From Coix lacryma-jobi var. lacryma-jobi (Eukaryota > Streptophyta > Magnoliopsida > Poales > Poaceae), in the NCBI GenBank assembly GCA_009763385.1, contig CM019825.1, forward strand, positions 21,443,499 to 21,507,498: 64,000 nucleotides of DNA. The letters run 5' to 3'. Made by a program: the position numbers and the translations under genes. Positions within the stretch are counted from its first letter, which is position 1, and each line of letters opens with the position of its first letter. Shown in pieces: positions 31,974-42,659 of the stretch. The notes under the pieces were generated by a model that did not search any database, was not told the DNA's origin, and saw only the letters and a program-made list of their open reading frames with translations.

Positions 31974-34307
31974 CTATCTTACCATCCTTCCCCCAACAAC
32001 ACAAGTAATCACATGTATAGCTTCTTGATATGGGCTTTTGTTGCTTGGGGCCTCCACTTGCTTCTCTTTGTTGATCTTACCATTAGCAAGTGGAGCCTTT
32101 GGATTGGCAACCTTGTTGGCCTTGTTCATTAGGTCAAAGAGAGGAACCCCTTTGTTAAAGTTAACAAAAGGTACCCCATTGACCATCTTTCTACCATTGG
32201 CCTTACCACCATACCTATTGTACCCAATTCCATCCTTGATAGATGGGTGTCTTGCGGTCTTGAGGATATCTTTTGGTTGTTGCACCCTACACTTGCAACC
32301 ATTCCTCAAGATCATGTTCAACCTATTAATCTCCTTGTCTTTCTTCTCTATCTCAACAAGGTTAGTTGCACAAGCATTTATATCTAGTTTATAGCATCTT
32401 TTGCAACCATTACTAGTTGAGGCATTAGAGCCATCGGAATCCTTAGAAGAAGTTGAAGAGGTGCTATTCCAAAGAGTGTTGTAGCTTAGTTCAAGAGTTT
32501 GATATTTATTTTGAGAGCTTGTGAGGCTCTCTTGAACCATGCTAACCTCATTCTTTAGGCTTGCAATTGAGTCATTGCTCATGGAACACTCCTTAGCCTT
32601 CTTGTTGGAGTCATTGGCTAAAGATAGTTCCTACGGTCAATTTCTCAACCTTCAACTCTCTCTCGGCAAGAGAGGCTTCCAATGCACGGTTCTTTTCTCT
32701 CTCTTGAGAGATCAAGTCCCCTTGCATTGCAAGACTCTCATTCCAACTCTCTAATTTAGTGAGCAATTTTATGATTTTAGCTCCACCTTTCTTTCCAAAC
32801 TTTCTAATTAAGCTAAGCTCAAATTCATCCATATCATCATCACTACATTCATCACTAGAACAAGAAGAGAGTTGAATGATACCTTCTCATTCTTAGCCAT
32901 GAAGCAAGAATGAGTGAAGTCATCCTCGTCGTCGGAGAGGTTCTCGAACAAGCATGACGAAGTTGTCGATGTAGCCATGTTGGAGAAGAGGCTTGGAGAA
33001 GAGGTCTTGTGTATGGCGATGTTGGCCGCTCCCTTCTCCTTCTCCTTGCTCTTGCTCTTCTCTTCATCACTTGAGTCATCTTCCGAGAACCACTCCTCAC
33101 CAAGATGAGCTTCACCACCTCTTCTTCTTCTATGCTTCTTGTCATCACTCTTGCTATACTTGTTCTTGTTCTTCTTTTGTGGACAATCGGCAATGAAATG
33201 ATCATCCGCTCCACACTCATAGCAATTCTCTTCTTTGATTTCTTGAAGTAACCACCTTTGCCCTTCTTGTGCATCTTCTTTCTCATGAATCTTCTAAAGT
33301 TCTTCACAATAAGGGCCAACTCATCATCGGAGTCTTCACTTCCTTCGCTTGAAGAGTCATCTCGGGCCTTGCTTCCTTCTTCTTGATTAGCCTTGAGTGC
33401 TACCACCCTTTGTGACTTGCTTCTTGATCTTCTATATCTTCATCATCCAAGACTTCATGATGCTTTATCTTGGCAAGCATCTCATGAGGTCCCATGCTCT
33501 CATAGTTAGGTCTCTCCATGATGATTGATGCAAGGTTCTTGTTCCTCTTTCTATATGCTCTTAATAGCTTTCTTCCAGCTGAGTAGTCATCCCACTTTGT
33601 GTCTCCGAGTGCTCTAATCTGATTGACCAACGTCATGAATCTGTCAAACATTTGTTTGTGGTCTCACTTTTCTTGATTGCAAAATTCTCAATCTTTCCAT
33701 GAAGAAGCTCTATGTTGCACTTCCTCACACTCGCATCACCCTCATATGATATCCTGAGGGTATCCCAAATCTTCTTGGCATTCTCCATTCCATGTACCTT
33801 GTTGCTTTCTTCAGGCTTGAGGCATGATAGTATCAATGATGCGGCTTGAACATTTTGTTGAAACTCAAACACATCATTGTCGGTGAACTCTTGACCTACA
33901 ACGTGACTTGGTCCGTTCTCAACAATCTCCCAAACTCTTGCGGCAAGAAGGTGTAGCTTCATCTTGTGTGCCCAATCATTGTAGTTGATTCCATCAAAGG
34001 CGGGTGGTTTGCCTAGATTGACGCTAGGCAATTGCATGACTTTGCCCATTTGGCTATAGTCATATGCCACTCTTGTGAACTCGGTGTCTCTCTTGCCTTT
34101 CTCTCCATCCTCTTTGTCATCCTTGGGCGGCTGATTTCCACCACTTCCGGATGCTTCGGCTTTGCTTTCCAAAGCTCGCCTCAAGCTCTCCATCTCATCT
34201 TTCATTCTCTTCATCTCATCTTCATGCTTCTTTGCTTGATCTTGAATCACTTGAGCAGTAACCTGCTTGACAATCTCAACAAGTTGTTCTTGACTTATGG
34301 TAGACAT
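31974..34307 (-). pseudogene. gag: gag and gag-pol linker of element C, frameshifted
   Basis: The start MSTISQEQLVEIVKQVTAQ (34307) lies about 36 bp inside the PBS. The N-terminal part is a Lys/Glu-rich coiled coil, then the copia-gag core (PPAFDGINYNDWAHKMKLHL; LLHGKIENFAIKKSETTN). A shift near 33640 continues at MFDRFMTLVNQIRALGD. Another near 33400 leads to an acidic stretch and the CCHC knuckle (CYECGADDHFIADC, about 33225-33185). The frame 32582-31974 is a coiled-coil and Cys-containing linker (NGCKRCYKL; RNGCKCRV). The gene order and size are normal for Sireviruses. Confidence 0.86.
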
Positions 34308-34342
34308 GATTCTCCCTTACACGGTGAAGCGCTAACACAAGG

Positions 34343-34360
34343 GTTAGGCTCCGATACCAA
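34343..34360 (-). other. Primer binding site of element C
   Basis: On the - strand TTGGTATCGGAGCCTAAC begins 1 bp inside the LTR. It differs by one base (A to G) from the initiator Met tRNA complement used by element B. Confidence 0.85.
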
Positions 34361-34361
34361 T

Positions 34362-36416
34362 TGAAAGGACCGAATCAGCCTAGAGGGGGGGGGGTGAATA
34401 GGTGATTTTGACTATCTGAAACTTCACAAACTATAAGATGTAGTTAGATAGTAACCGGAGAGGCCGGTTTGTTTGGGTAGGTACTACCGGGTGTGAAACA
34501 CCGGTACTACCAACCAACACAACAACGGCACAACCGGGATCCTAAAAGAAACTACAAATCCGATAAATGTAAGCTATGAAAATATTACAAGTTTCTAGCC
34601 CACTTTCCTAAGAATGATATATGATAAATCTACTCTCACCAAACCTTGGTTGCTCCCCTTATGTAGATCGAGCCTTCCCAACCTAAGAAGGAGATAGGGA
34701 TAGGAAGAACACGAAGAACACAATAACAAGTGAAGTAGAGAAAATAGGGACAACAACAACAAGCACACGGGACACGCGATTTATCCCGAGGTTCGGCCAA
34801 TCCACTAAGGAGTGCCTACTTCCTCGTTGTTGAGGTGACCACAAAGGTCGGAGTCTATTTCACCTCCTCGCCTCACTCAAGCAACCACAAAGGCTACGAG
34901 AGTATCTCTACTAGAAATCTCAGGGTAATACAAACGCTTCGGGGAGCCCTCACAAGTAAATCAATACGGGCTACCACGAAGAACACCTAACCGGCTAGAG
35001 CTCAAAGAGCTCAAGAGTAAAAGACACAAAGCAAGCCGGCAAGATGGAAACCAAGTGCTCAAGTCGAAGATTGATGCTTCACACTCTCGAATCTCACTTC
35101 CCTAGCTCAAATCTCGCAAGGAATGAATCTAGGAGCAAAGGGGGAAGAGAGAGTGGTGAGTCAATGCTTGGAGAGAGTTTGTCCAGTTAGGTGTGCAATG
35201 AGTAAGTGGAATCAGTGGGCGTCCGTGAAAAGTGAAGAGGGGAGGATTTTTATACTCCCCCAGTCCCGAGGCTGGTCGGTACCACCAACCACCCATGGTC
35301 GGTACCACCGACCATGTCACAACGGTCGCATACACCAGATCTGGTCAAACTGACAAGCACCGGGCCAAGGTCGGAACCACCGAGGCCGGTGGTACCGAGG
35401 TTATGGCGGTACCACCGCAAGGCCAAAACAAGCTCGAACAGAGAGCAACTCAGTTAGGGACTCGGTCCCTCGGAAACTACCGCCCGAGGGTCGGTACCTC
35501 CGAGTTCGGTGGTACCGAGGTAATGGCGGTACCACCGCCAAGTCAAGGCTAGTCATCAGTCCAGAGAGCCCTGAAAAACTTTCAACCACCAAGCCTGGGT
35601 CGGTGCTTCCGAGGCCGGTGGTACCGAGGTTATAGCGGTACCACGCAAGTCCATATTTCAACACAACACAGAGACCTCGCAAAGCCAAGTTACCACCGAC
35701 CCCCTCGGTAACCCGCAGGATGTCCGACCCGGTGGTACCGAGTTATGGCGTACCACAGCCAAGAACTTTTCAACTCGAACCGAGAGGTCAGCGCGAACCA
35801 GGGCATGGTAACTACCGCCATGCTCGGTACCTCCGGCGGTGGTACCGAGGTTATGGCGGTACCACCGCCAGGCCTTTTCAATTCTACACAGGGAGCTCTG
35901 TAAACTTGTTACTACCGACCCTGCGTCGGTAACCGACCACCCGGTTTTTTCCCTCTTTTCTTTCTTTACTACCGCCAGGTCATTTTTTTGACCAACACAG
36001 AGAGGAGTTTTGAGCGCTGCGCTGAGAAGCTGTGGTCGGTACCACCGACCACCCATGGTCGGTACCACCGACCAAATGAATTTACCCTCTACGTGTTCGT
36101 GATTGTGTGGTGTCTCTCAAGCGAACTAAGGTTAGTCGATTTGAGCACTTTTCTCCACATCTAGCCAACTTACTTTGTGACCCTCTTCATAGTCCGGCTT
36201 ACCTATAACTCAAGTTTAAAATAGAAATTTTAAACTACCACTTGAGCTAGGCATCAATAGGTCCAAAAGTATCCATCGTGCTTTGATCACGTGATTTTAT
36301 CATTTCAAATCTTTCTAAGGACTAACACCTGCATACATGCTTTTATAAACTGGTTAGTCCCAAGTTTGATTGTCATTAATTAGCCAAAACCCACATTGGG
36401 GGCGAATGCACTTTCA
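34362..36416 (-). repeat. 5' LTR of element C (right copy)
   Basis: 2055 bp, pairing with 22999-25026. It has the same palindrome array at about 35290-36075. In 35690-35975 several palindrome units are damaged, and 35937-35968 carries a T-rich sequence absent from the other LTR. Confidence 0.95.
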
Positions 36417-36421
36417 ATTAG

Positions 36422-38271
36422 ACCACAAGAACAGCCGGCTACTGGTCAGGATGGTTTTCAAGCTGAAACTCCTGCTGGGACTGATCAGATACAGTCCCCG
36501 GCAGTGCCGGGAACTCCCAGGGCAGCCGCAGCCACTCCACTTCGTGGAGTGAACCTATAACCCATCTTCGAGCAAGATGAAGAAGATGCTGAAGCAGAAC
36601 CCATAAATCATCCAAGGCTCAAGCAAACTATTCAACGGGATCATCCCGTTGACAACATTCTTGAGAGTCTTCGAAAGGGGGTAACGACACGCTCTCATTT
36701 GGCAAATTTCTGTCAATATTACTCGTTTGTCTCCTCTCTGGAACCTCTCAAGGTAGAAGAAGCACTGGAAGATCCAGATTGGGTGATGGCCATGCAAGAG
36801 GAGCTCAACAACTTTGAGCGCAATCAAGTATGGTCACTTGTGGAAAGACCAAATACCAATGTGATTGGCACTAAATGGGTCTTCCGCAACAAGCAAGATG
36901 AAGAAGGTGTGGTGACAAGGAACAAGGCAAGATTGGTAGCTCAAGGCTTCACTCAAGTAGAGGGCTTGGACTTTGAAGAAACATATGCACCAGTTGCAAG
37001 GCTTGAAGCCATTCGGATTCTTCTAGCCTATGCAGCCCATCACAACTTCAAGCTATGTCAAATGGATGTGAAGAGTGCATTCCTCAATGGCCCTATACAA
37101 GAGTTGGTGTATGTCGAGCAACCACCGGGCTTTGAAGATCCCAAGTTCCCCAACCACGTCTTCAAACTCCATAAGGCGCTCTATGGGCTTAAACAAGCAC
37201 CTAGAGCATGGTATGAATGTCTTAAGGAATTCTTGCTCAAACAAGGCTTTGAAATAGGCAAAGCCGATCCTACTCTCTTCACTCATAAAGTCAATGGAGA
37301 TATCTTTGTGTGCCAATATATGTCGATGACATAATATTTGGTAGTACTAACAAATCCTTTTGTGATGAGTTTAGTAGGATCATGACTAAGAGATTTGAGA
37401 TGTCTATGATGGGTGAGCTCAAGTTCTTCCTTGGTTTTCAAATCAAGCAATTAAAGGAAGGGACTTTTCTTTGCCAAACCAAGTACACCCATGATATGTT
37501 GAAGAAGTTTGACATGGTGAACGCCAAGCCTATCAAACACCCATGCCAACCAATGGACATCTTGATCTCAATGTGGAAGGGAAAGCCGTGGACATCAAGG
37601 TATATCGCTCCATGATCGGTTCTCTTCTTTACTTATGCACATCTAGGCCCGATATTATGCTTAGTGTGTGCATGTGTGCTAGATTTCAAGCTAACCCGAA
37701 AGAGTGTCACCTAGTGGCCGTTAAGAGAATCTTGAGATATCTAGTTCACACACCAAACCTTGGCTTGTGGTATCCTAAGGGCTCCAAGTTCGAACTACTT
37801 GGCTATTCGAATTCCGATTATGCTGGTTGTAAAGTAGATCGAAAAAGCACTTCGGGGACATGTCAATTCCTTGGATGCTCCTTAGTGTCTTGGGGTTCTA
37901 AAAAGCAAAATTGTGTAGCCCTATCCACAGCCGAGGCCGAGTATGTTGCTGCAGGTGCATGTTGTGCGCAACTACTTTGGATGAGGCAAACCCTTCGTGA
38001 CTTCGGATGTAACTTTACTCATATCCCACTCTTGTGTGACAATGAAAGTGCCATAAAACTTGCAAACAACCCAGTGAGTCACTCAAGAACCAAACATATA
38101 GACATCCGACATCACTTCTTGAGAGATCATGAAATCAAAGGAGATATCGCCATTAGACATGTGAGCACCGACAAACAACTAGCTGATATCTTCACTAAGC
38201 CTCTAGATGAGTCAAGGTTTTGTGTCTTAAGGAGTGAACTAAATATACTTGACTCTCGTAACGTGGTTTGA
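36422..38271 (+). pseudogene. pol: Reverse transcriptase and RNase H of element B, frameshifted
   Basis: This is the right part of the pol gene cut by element C. The frame 36699-37334 carries SLEPLKVEEALEDPDWVMAM, KARLVAQGFTQVEGLDF and DVKSAFLNG. A missing base near 37318 moves the catalytic YVDDIIFGS to the frame at 37310-37615, and another shift near 37540 leads to 37543-38271. That frame holds the RNase H with DYAGCKVDRKST, STAEAEYVAA, LCDNESA and the end IFTKPLDESRFCVLRSELN. The protein is very close to that of element C in this part, although the LTRs differ. Confidence 0.9.
36497..36511 (+). promoter_or_regulatory. Single long palindrome of B in pol code
   Basis: CCCGGCAGTGCCGGG is a perfect 15-bp palindrome around one base, inside the linker upstream of RT. 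Confidence 0.6.
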
Positions 38272-38493
38272 AACCTAGCATGCTTGATTGATCAACTAGT
38301 TTGACCTAGGTAAAACCAATTTAAAAAACTTTCATACATTGTGTTTCAAAACCTTTGTGAAAGAAACTTGCTTGGAATGACCATTATTCTGAATTGACTG
38401 ATTGTCTCTGGTCATAACATGCAAGCAGTATGTGTCCACTCCAAGAATGAGCTGTAGTAACTTAGAGAATAAATCTCTCTGCTGGTAACTGTC

Positions 38494-38560
38494 CGGCAGT
38501 GCCGGGCCAGGCGCGGTAGTGCCGGGCCCCGGCAGTGCCGTGACAGGCGCGGTAGTGCCG
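38494..38560 (+). promoter_or_regulatory. Palindrome cluster of B upstream of the extra gene
   Basis: Four units (CGGCAGTGCCG, CGGTAGTGCCG, CGGCAGTGCCG, CGGTAGTGCCG) in 67 bp. The sequence after the cluster (GTGACTTATCG) resembles that after the LTR cluster (GCGACTTATTG). An AATATC box at 38615-38620 follows, then a pyrimidine-rich leader. Confidence 0.7.
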
Positions 38561-38599
38561 TGACTTATCGATTCAGCAGGAATCGATCTGTTACTGTGT

Positions 38600-39164
38600 G
38601 GGACCGAAGGGAAAAATATCTTCTACTCTTACCCTATTTTCACCCTCTCTCTCCCTCATCCTTTCACCGCAGCCCGTGACCCCCCTCCCTCTCTCTCCCT
38701 CGGGCGACTAGGAGGCGACCGGCGTGCTCCCTCTCTACCGACCGTGCTCCCCGGCAACTCCAGCCTCCGGAGGTGCTGCTCGGGATCTCCTTCGGTGCTG
38801 CTGCTCCGTCCTCTTCTCCAAGGGTCTCCTTCCCTCTCCTTCCTCTCAAGGTGAAGGTTCAAAATCCCAAACCCTAAGTTTTTCCCGATTTGTAAAATGC
38901 GTCATGGGTATTGTATTTAGAGGTTTTAGAAGGGTTTGTAGATGATAGGGAAGTGATAGAGATGATGGATGTGGTGTTCCTTGGCTCAGATCTGGCCTGC
39001 CTGCGCGGCAGTGCCGGGCCCCGGCAGTGCCGCTCCCAGAGCGGTAGTGCCGGACCATGAGCAGGGGTTTGATCCAAGTAACACCTTATCCATCAAAATC
39101 TATTGCCTCACTATAACCTACCAGCCCTTATGCAGTCTTCTAATTCGCAGTTTCCATGTTTTAG
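38600..39164 (+). other. Leader exon and leader intron of the extra gene in B
   Basis: A CT-rich leader (about 38640-38850) ends at a donor (CTCTCAAG|GTGAAGG). The intron 38851-39164 (314 bp) ends CATGTTTTAG directly at the ATG. A palindrome cluster (39006-39052) lies in the intron. Length and layout match element C (312 bp intron). The start of transcription is not fixed. Confidence 0.6.
39006..39052 (+). promoter_or_regulatory. Palindrome cluster of B in the leader intron
   Basis: Three units of CGGCAGTGCCG/CGGTAGTGCCG in 47 bp, about 390 bp downstream of the presumed promoter. Confidence 0.65.
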
Positions 39165-40711
39165 ATGTCGGGCGGAAGAGGAGATGAGAGAAGGGTCAAG
39201 CAGAGGATGGATCCGCTCAGGGGGAGGAGCAAGCAGCCATCCCGTCGAGGTGGCTCTAGCTCCCAAGGAGATGTTTCAGCGAGGCAGCAGATCCAGGATG
39301 AGGCTCGCCTGCAGATGCAAGGGCGACAGATAAGGGAAGACCTCTACCCCAACACCCCAGAGCACTTGGCAGAGGTCAGCAGGGCGCACTTGCAGCCATA
39401 CACAGAGGATGTGCAGGAGAGGCCTCCTCAGGACACCAGGACAGGTAGCCCGTGTCATACTATCAGCAGTTCAGCTCGGTCAAGTCTCAGCGCCGCACAA
39501 CCCATACAACCATCAAAAGGATATGGGCATTGATTATAGGTTCTGGAACGAGTTCCATTCTGATTTCTATCGTTCAGTCCTATACAATGCCAAGAAGCAG
39601 AAGATACTGAATATGAAGTATGTTGATTGGGAGCATCTAGAGAGCAAGACTGACCGTGACATCAACAGGGTGGTGGCTGCATGTAAGGCAAGAAACATGT
39701 ATGATCTGATGGGATTTAGTTATAATTGGAACACCGAGATCGTCCATCAGTTCCATGCGACGCTGTATGTTGACAATGTGGTTGAGGAGATGCATTGGAT
39801 GACCGAGGGTCATCACTACAAGGTCACTTATGAGACCTTTAGTAGGATCCTCGGTTTGGGCAGCGAGGATAGAGAGTATGATAACCTGCATGATGAGAGG
39901 ACTTTGACAGATTCTGAGATTGCTTTCATGTATGAGGACCCTCGGAAGGCAGATGGGTTGGTCAAGGACTACAAGGTTTTTATTACATGTTGAACAACCT
40001 CTTCAGGCAAACTCTCAACCCAAAGAGTGGGTCCCATTCTAACTTGTATGGATATGGCAGGAACATGTTGGCTAGGATGGCCCCAGGGGCTAATCGCTTT
40101 TCCATATCCAGCTTTATATGGACTGAGCTTCAGGTTGCAGCCGAGGATGCTAGGAAGGCAGTTCTCTATGCCCCCTACATCATGTTTATGATTGAGATGG
40201 TTTCCGGCTATACCTTTGCTAAGGATGGGTTGCATGAGCCGTACCGTGCAGAGAAGAAGAGAGGAGCAGCAGCAGGGGCAGCAGCAGCTGACAGGCCAGA
40301 GAGCTCCCGCCCTTCCTATCCGAGGAAGAAGAAGAGCAAGCTGGCCAAATGGATCAAGGCCATCTTCTCTACTTGCACCTACGCAGCCCAGACAGCTCAC
40401 CAGGCACTCGTTGAGCAGCGAGCAGAGCGAGAGCGGGCGGGACGTTCGCCGTTACCTCCACCCCTCTCTCCACCTCACTTCGACCTCTCCAGTCTCGACT
40501 CAGATGGCATAGACTCAGATGGAGATGAGGAGCAAGAGGAGATAGTGCCTGTGCCACCCCGTCGTTCTACACGTGCCTCGACCTCGACCCGCTACACCAG
40601 TTCCACTCACCGTCAGGGAAGGCCGTGGTAGAGTCCGACGACGACGATGATGACGATGATGATGATGAGGAAGAAGTTCAGTGGGACAAGATAGCTTCGG
40701 ATGATGAGTGA
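39165..40711 (+). pseudogene. Extra gene of element B, lightly frameshifted
   Basis: The ATG directly follows the splice acceptor. The N-terminus (MSGGRGDERRVKQRMDPLRG) is basic. Near 39500 the frame shifts to a conserved core: DYRFWNEFHSDFYRSVLY, FSYNWNTEIVHQFHATLY, HWMTEGHHYKVTYETFSRIL. A one-base shift near 39985 leads to YMLNNLFRQTLNPKSG, NRFSISSFIWTEL and LYAPYIMFMIEMVSGYTF. The order equals that of the element C gene. The core resembles the plant 'putative transposon protein' domain. The tail is basic, then Pro/Ser-rich with an Asp/Glu run after a shift at 40631. No signal peptide or clear membrane segment is visible, so an envelope role is not supported. Confidence 0.75.
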
Positions 40712-41358
40712 GTGTTTGGACACTCTTCTCTTCTCTACTTCTCTCTTTTTGGTGACTTGTTGCCAAAGGGGGAGAATTAGGTGAAGAGAAGGGGGTACAA
40801 CACTTTCTTTCTGTTCATGTCCCCATCATGTTAGTAGTTGTGAGTTGTGAGGGAGTTTGATTCGTTCAAAACTCTATGTTTGTAATATTACTCTATGGTA
40901 CTACTTCTTAGGCTTGGATGTGGACATGTACTTTTACCTGCTTATCTAGCCTGTGTTATCTTGTTTAGTTCTGTTATTGATTATGCTTTGTGGCTTTGTG
41001 TTAATTCCGCTGCGTTTGCTGTCTGTAGCCTGAGCGGAGTGCCGCTCCAGGGCCGGCAGTGCCGCGCCCAGAGCGGCAGTGCCGCTCTGGCAGAAAGACA
41101 GCAAACATCTCTGATGTGCTTAAACTGTCATTCGCATCACGTATTATTCTTGACACAGTTTAGTTGCACCCCACAAAGCTATTAGATGTGAAACTGAACC
41201 TATCTCTCACTTTTGAATATGTGAATGTTGGCCTCTAATGCCAATTCAAGATTTCAGCTCTCATTCACACATTTAGGGGGAGGTTTCACACCTAAGCTTC
41301 TAAATCTCAAGTATTGTACCCTTTATTGTAAGCTTCGATTGTGTTGTCATCAATCACC
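40712..41358 (+). other. 3' non-coding region between the extra gene and the polypurine tract of B
   Basis: AT-rich, no gene seen. It contains a GGGGGAGAATTAGG purine stretch near 40769 and a palindrome cluster at 41034-41085. GGGGGAGG at 41277 may be an additional purine tract; duplicated purine tracts before the 3' LTR are known of Sireviruses. Confidence 0.6.
41034..41085 (+). promoter_or_regulatory. Palindrome cluster of B downstream of the extra gene
   Basis: Three units (GCGGAGTGCCGC, CGGCAGTGCCG, CGGCAGTGCCG) in 52 bp, about 340 bp before the 3' LTR. Confidence 0.6.
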
Positions 41359-41372
41359 AAAAAGGGGGAGAT
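41359..41372 (+). other. Polypurine tract of element B
   Basis: AAAAAGGGGGAGAT directly precedes TGTAAGTGC of the 3' LTR, with TTGTCATCAATCACC just upstream. This context is typical of Sireviruses. Confidence 0.92.
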
Positions 41373-42659
41373 TGTAAGTGCAATCAAGCCCTAATTGTGG
41401 GTTTTGGTGATAATGACCACACGATTGGAGAACTAATGAGATTCATGAAGTTGATAAGCAGTTTATGATAAGAAAGGATGGTGTATGTACGTTGGTGGAC
41501 CCCCACACTACATTTCATCGGATCCGGACTCAAAGTGATATATCAAGCTTTTTCATTTGAATTTGAGTTATAGGAATGCCGTACTATCAAGGGGGAATGC
41601 AAATACATTGCTATGGCTGAATGACATGTGCTCAAACCAACCCAAGCCATCCATGTTTCTAACCAAAGACAGCTGCACTGAATTCCAATCCAACCATGTC
41701 TGATTGGTAGGCACGGCAGTGCCGCTCTTGTCGCGGCAGTGCCGCTCTTGTCGCGGCAGTGCCGGGCCGCGGCACTGCCGGGCTTCGGCCGGCACTGCCG
41801 CTTATTGTAACCGTTGGCAGGGAGGAGATATTTACTCCATCTCCCTGCCACCCAACGGTTATCCACGACCATAACTCGTCACCTACCTCCAGACAAGCTT
41901 CTCTCTTCCCCATTGAAGGCTCTCAACTCCCCTCTCACCAATCCTTCGATTTCCATTGATTCCAAGTGATTGAGAGGCTTAAACCTTCATCAAAGACAAG
42001 CCCTAGCTGAGATCTACTTCCTAGAGCACTTGATTTGAGCCATAGCCGGTGGATTTGCTTCTATTACTCTTGGGTTCTTGGAACCCTAGCCGGCTAGGCG
42101 TCACCCTAGAGCCTTGCCAACTTGTGTGGCGGTCTAGGGAGGTTTGTAATCGATTGTTCAGCTAGTATTATTACCCCTCACCTCAAGGATTTGGTTGTTT
42201 GACTTGAGAACGAGGTAGAGTTGCAGAGCTCATGACCTAAGTGGTCAACCTCAACAACGTGGAGGTAGGCAAGCCTTGGTGGCGAGCTGAACCACGGGAT
42301 AAATCACTTGTCTCTTGTGCTTGCTTAGTTTCATTCTTCATATTCATGAGCTTGTGATAGATTCTAGGGTTTGGCCCGATCTACTTTATTCCTCTTATTT
42401 GGCTTGGAGTAGTTGGTTCTGCTGGTTCATAGAACTTGTTGTAGCATTTCTATTCATATAGAATCAGTTAGTTGTGGCTGGATTTCGAATTGCAGCTTCT
42501 GGTCTCACACTGCGCGGCAGTACCGCGCTGGGGCCGGCAGTGCCGGGCAGCGGCAGTGCCGAGCACAGAGCGGTAGTGTCGGGCTTATCTAATTAAGTTT
42601 TGAGCTGTGATTTTTGACAGGCCTATTCACCCCCCCTCTAGGCCACACAGGTCCTTACA
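41373..42659 (+). repeat. 3' LTR of element B
   Basis: 1287 bp, matched by 17391-18664. The palindrome cluster at 41714-41800 has one more unit than the 5' LTR, and the second cluster is at 42514-42580. The LTR ends CCTTACA followed by the target duplication CATAC. Confidence 0.95.

Larger units (their letters stand above)
22999..36416 (-). mobile_element. Element C: Ty1/copia Sirevirus nested in element B
   Basis: 13,418 bp in reverse orientation. The LTRs (2028 and 2055 bp) read TGAAAG...CTTTCA with a 5-bp target duplication ATTAG (22994-22998, 36417-36421). On the - strand the order is 5' LTR (36416-34362), PBS TGGTATCGGAGCC, gag, protease, integrase, RT-RNase H, extra gene, purine tract, 3' LTR. 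It shares pol similarity with B but differs completely in LTR sequence and palindrome motif, so it is a separate family. Its RT-RNase H frame is intact while other parts are shifted. Confidence 0.94.
17391..42659 (+). mobile_element. Element B: Ty1/copia LTR retrotransposon, Sirevirus type, interrupted by element C
   Basis: LTRs of 1274 and 1287 bp start TGTAAGTGC and end CCTTACA, with a 5-bp target duplication CATAC (17386-17390, 42660-42664). The PBS matches initiator Met tRNA (TGGTATCAGAGCC). The tract before the 3' LTR is AAAAAGGGGGAGAT preceded by TTGTCATCAATCACC, a hallmark known of Sireviruses. Order on the + strand is gag, protease, integrase, RT-RNase H, extra gene, 3' LTR. Element C (22999-36416) is inserted between integrase and RT. 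Without C the element is about 11.85 kb. The code is broken in many places. Confidence 0.93.

Noticed and set aside
39165..40711. The extra gene of B as an envelope gene
   Set aside because: No signal peptide, membrane anchor or cysteine pattern is visible; the core resembles a plant transposon-associated domain.
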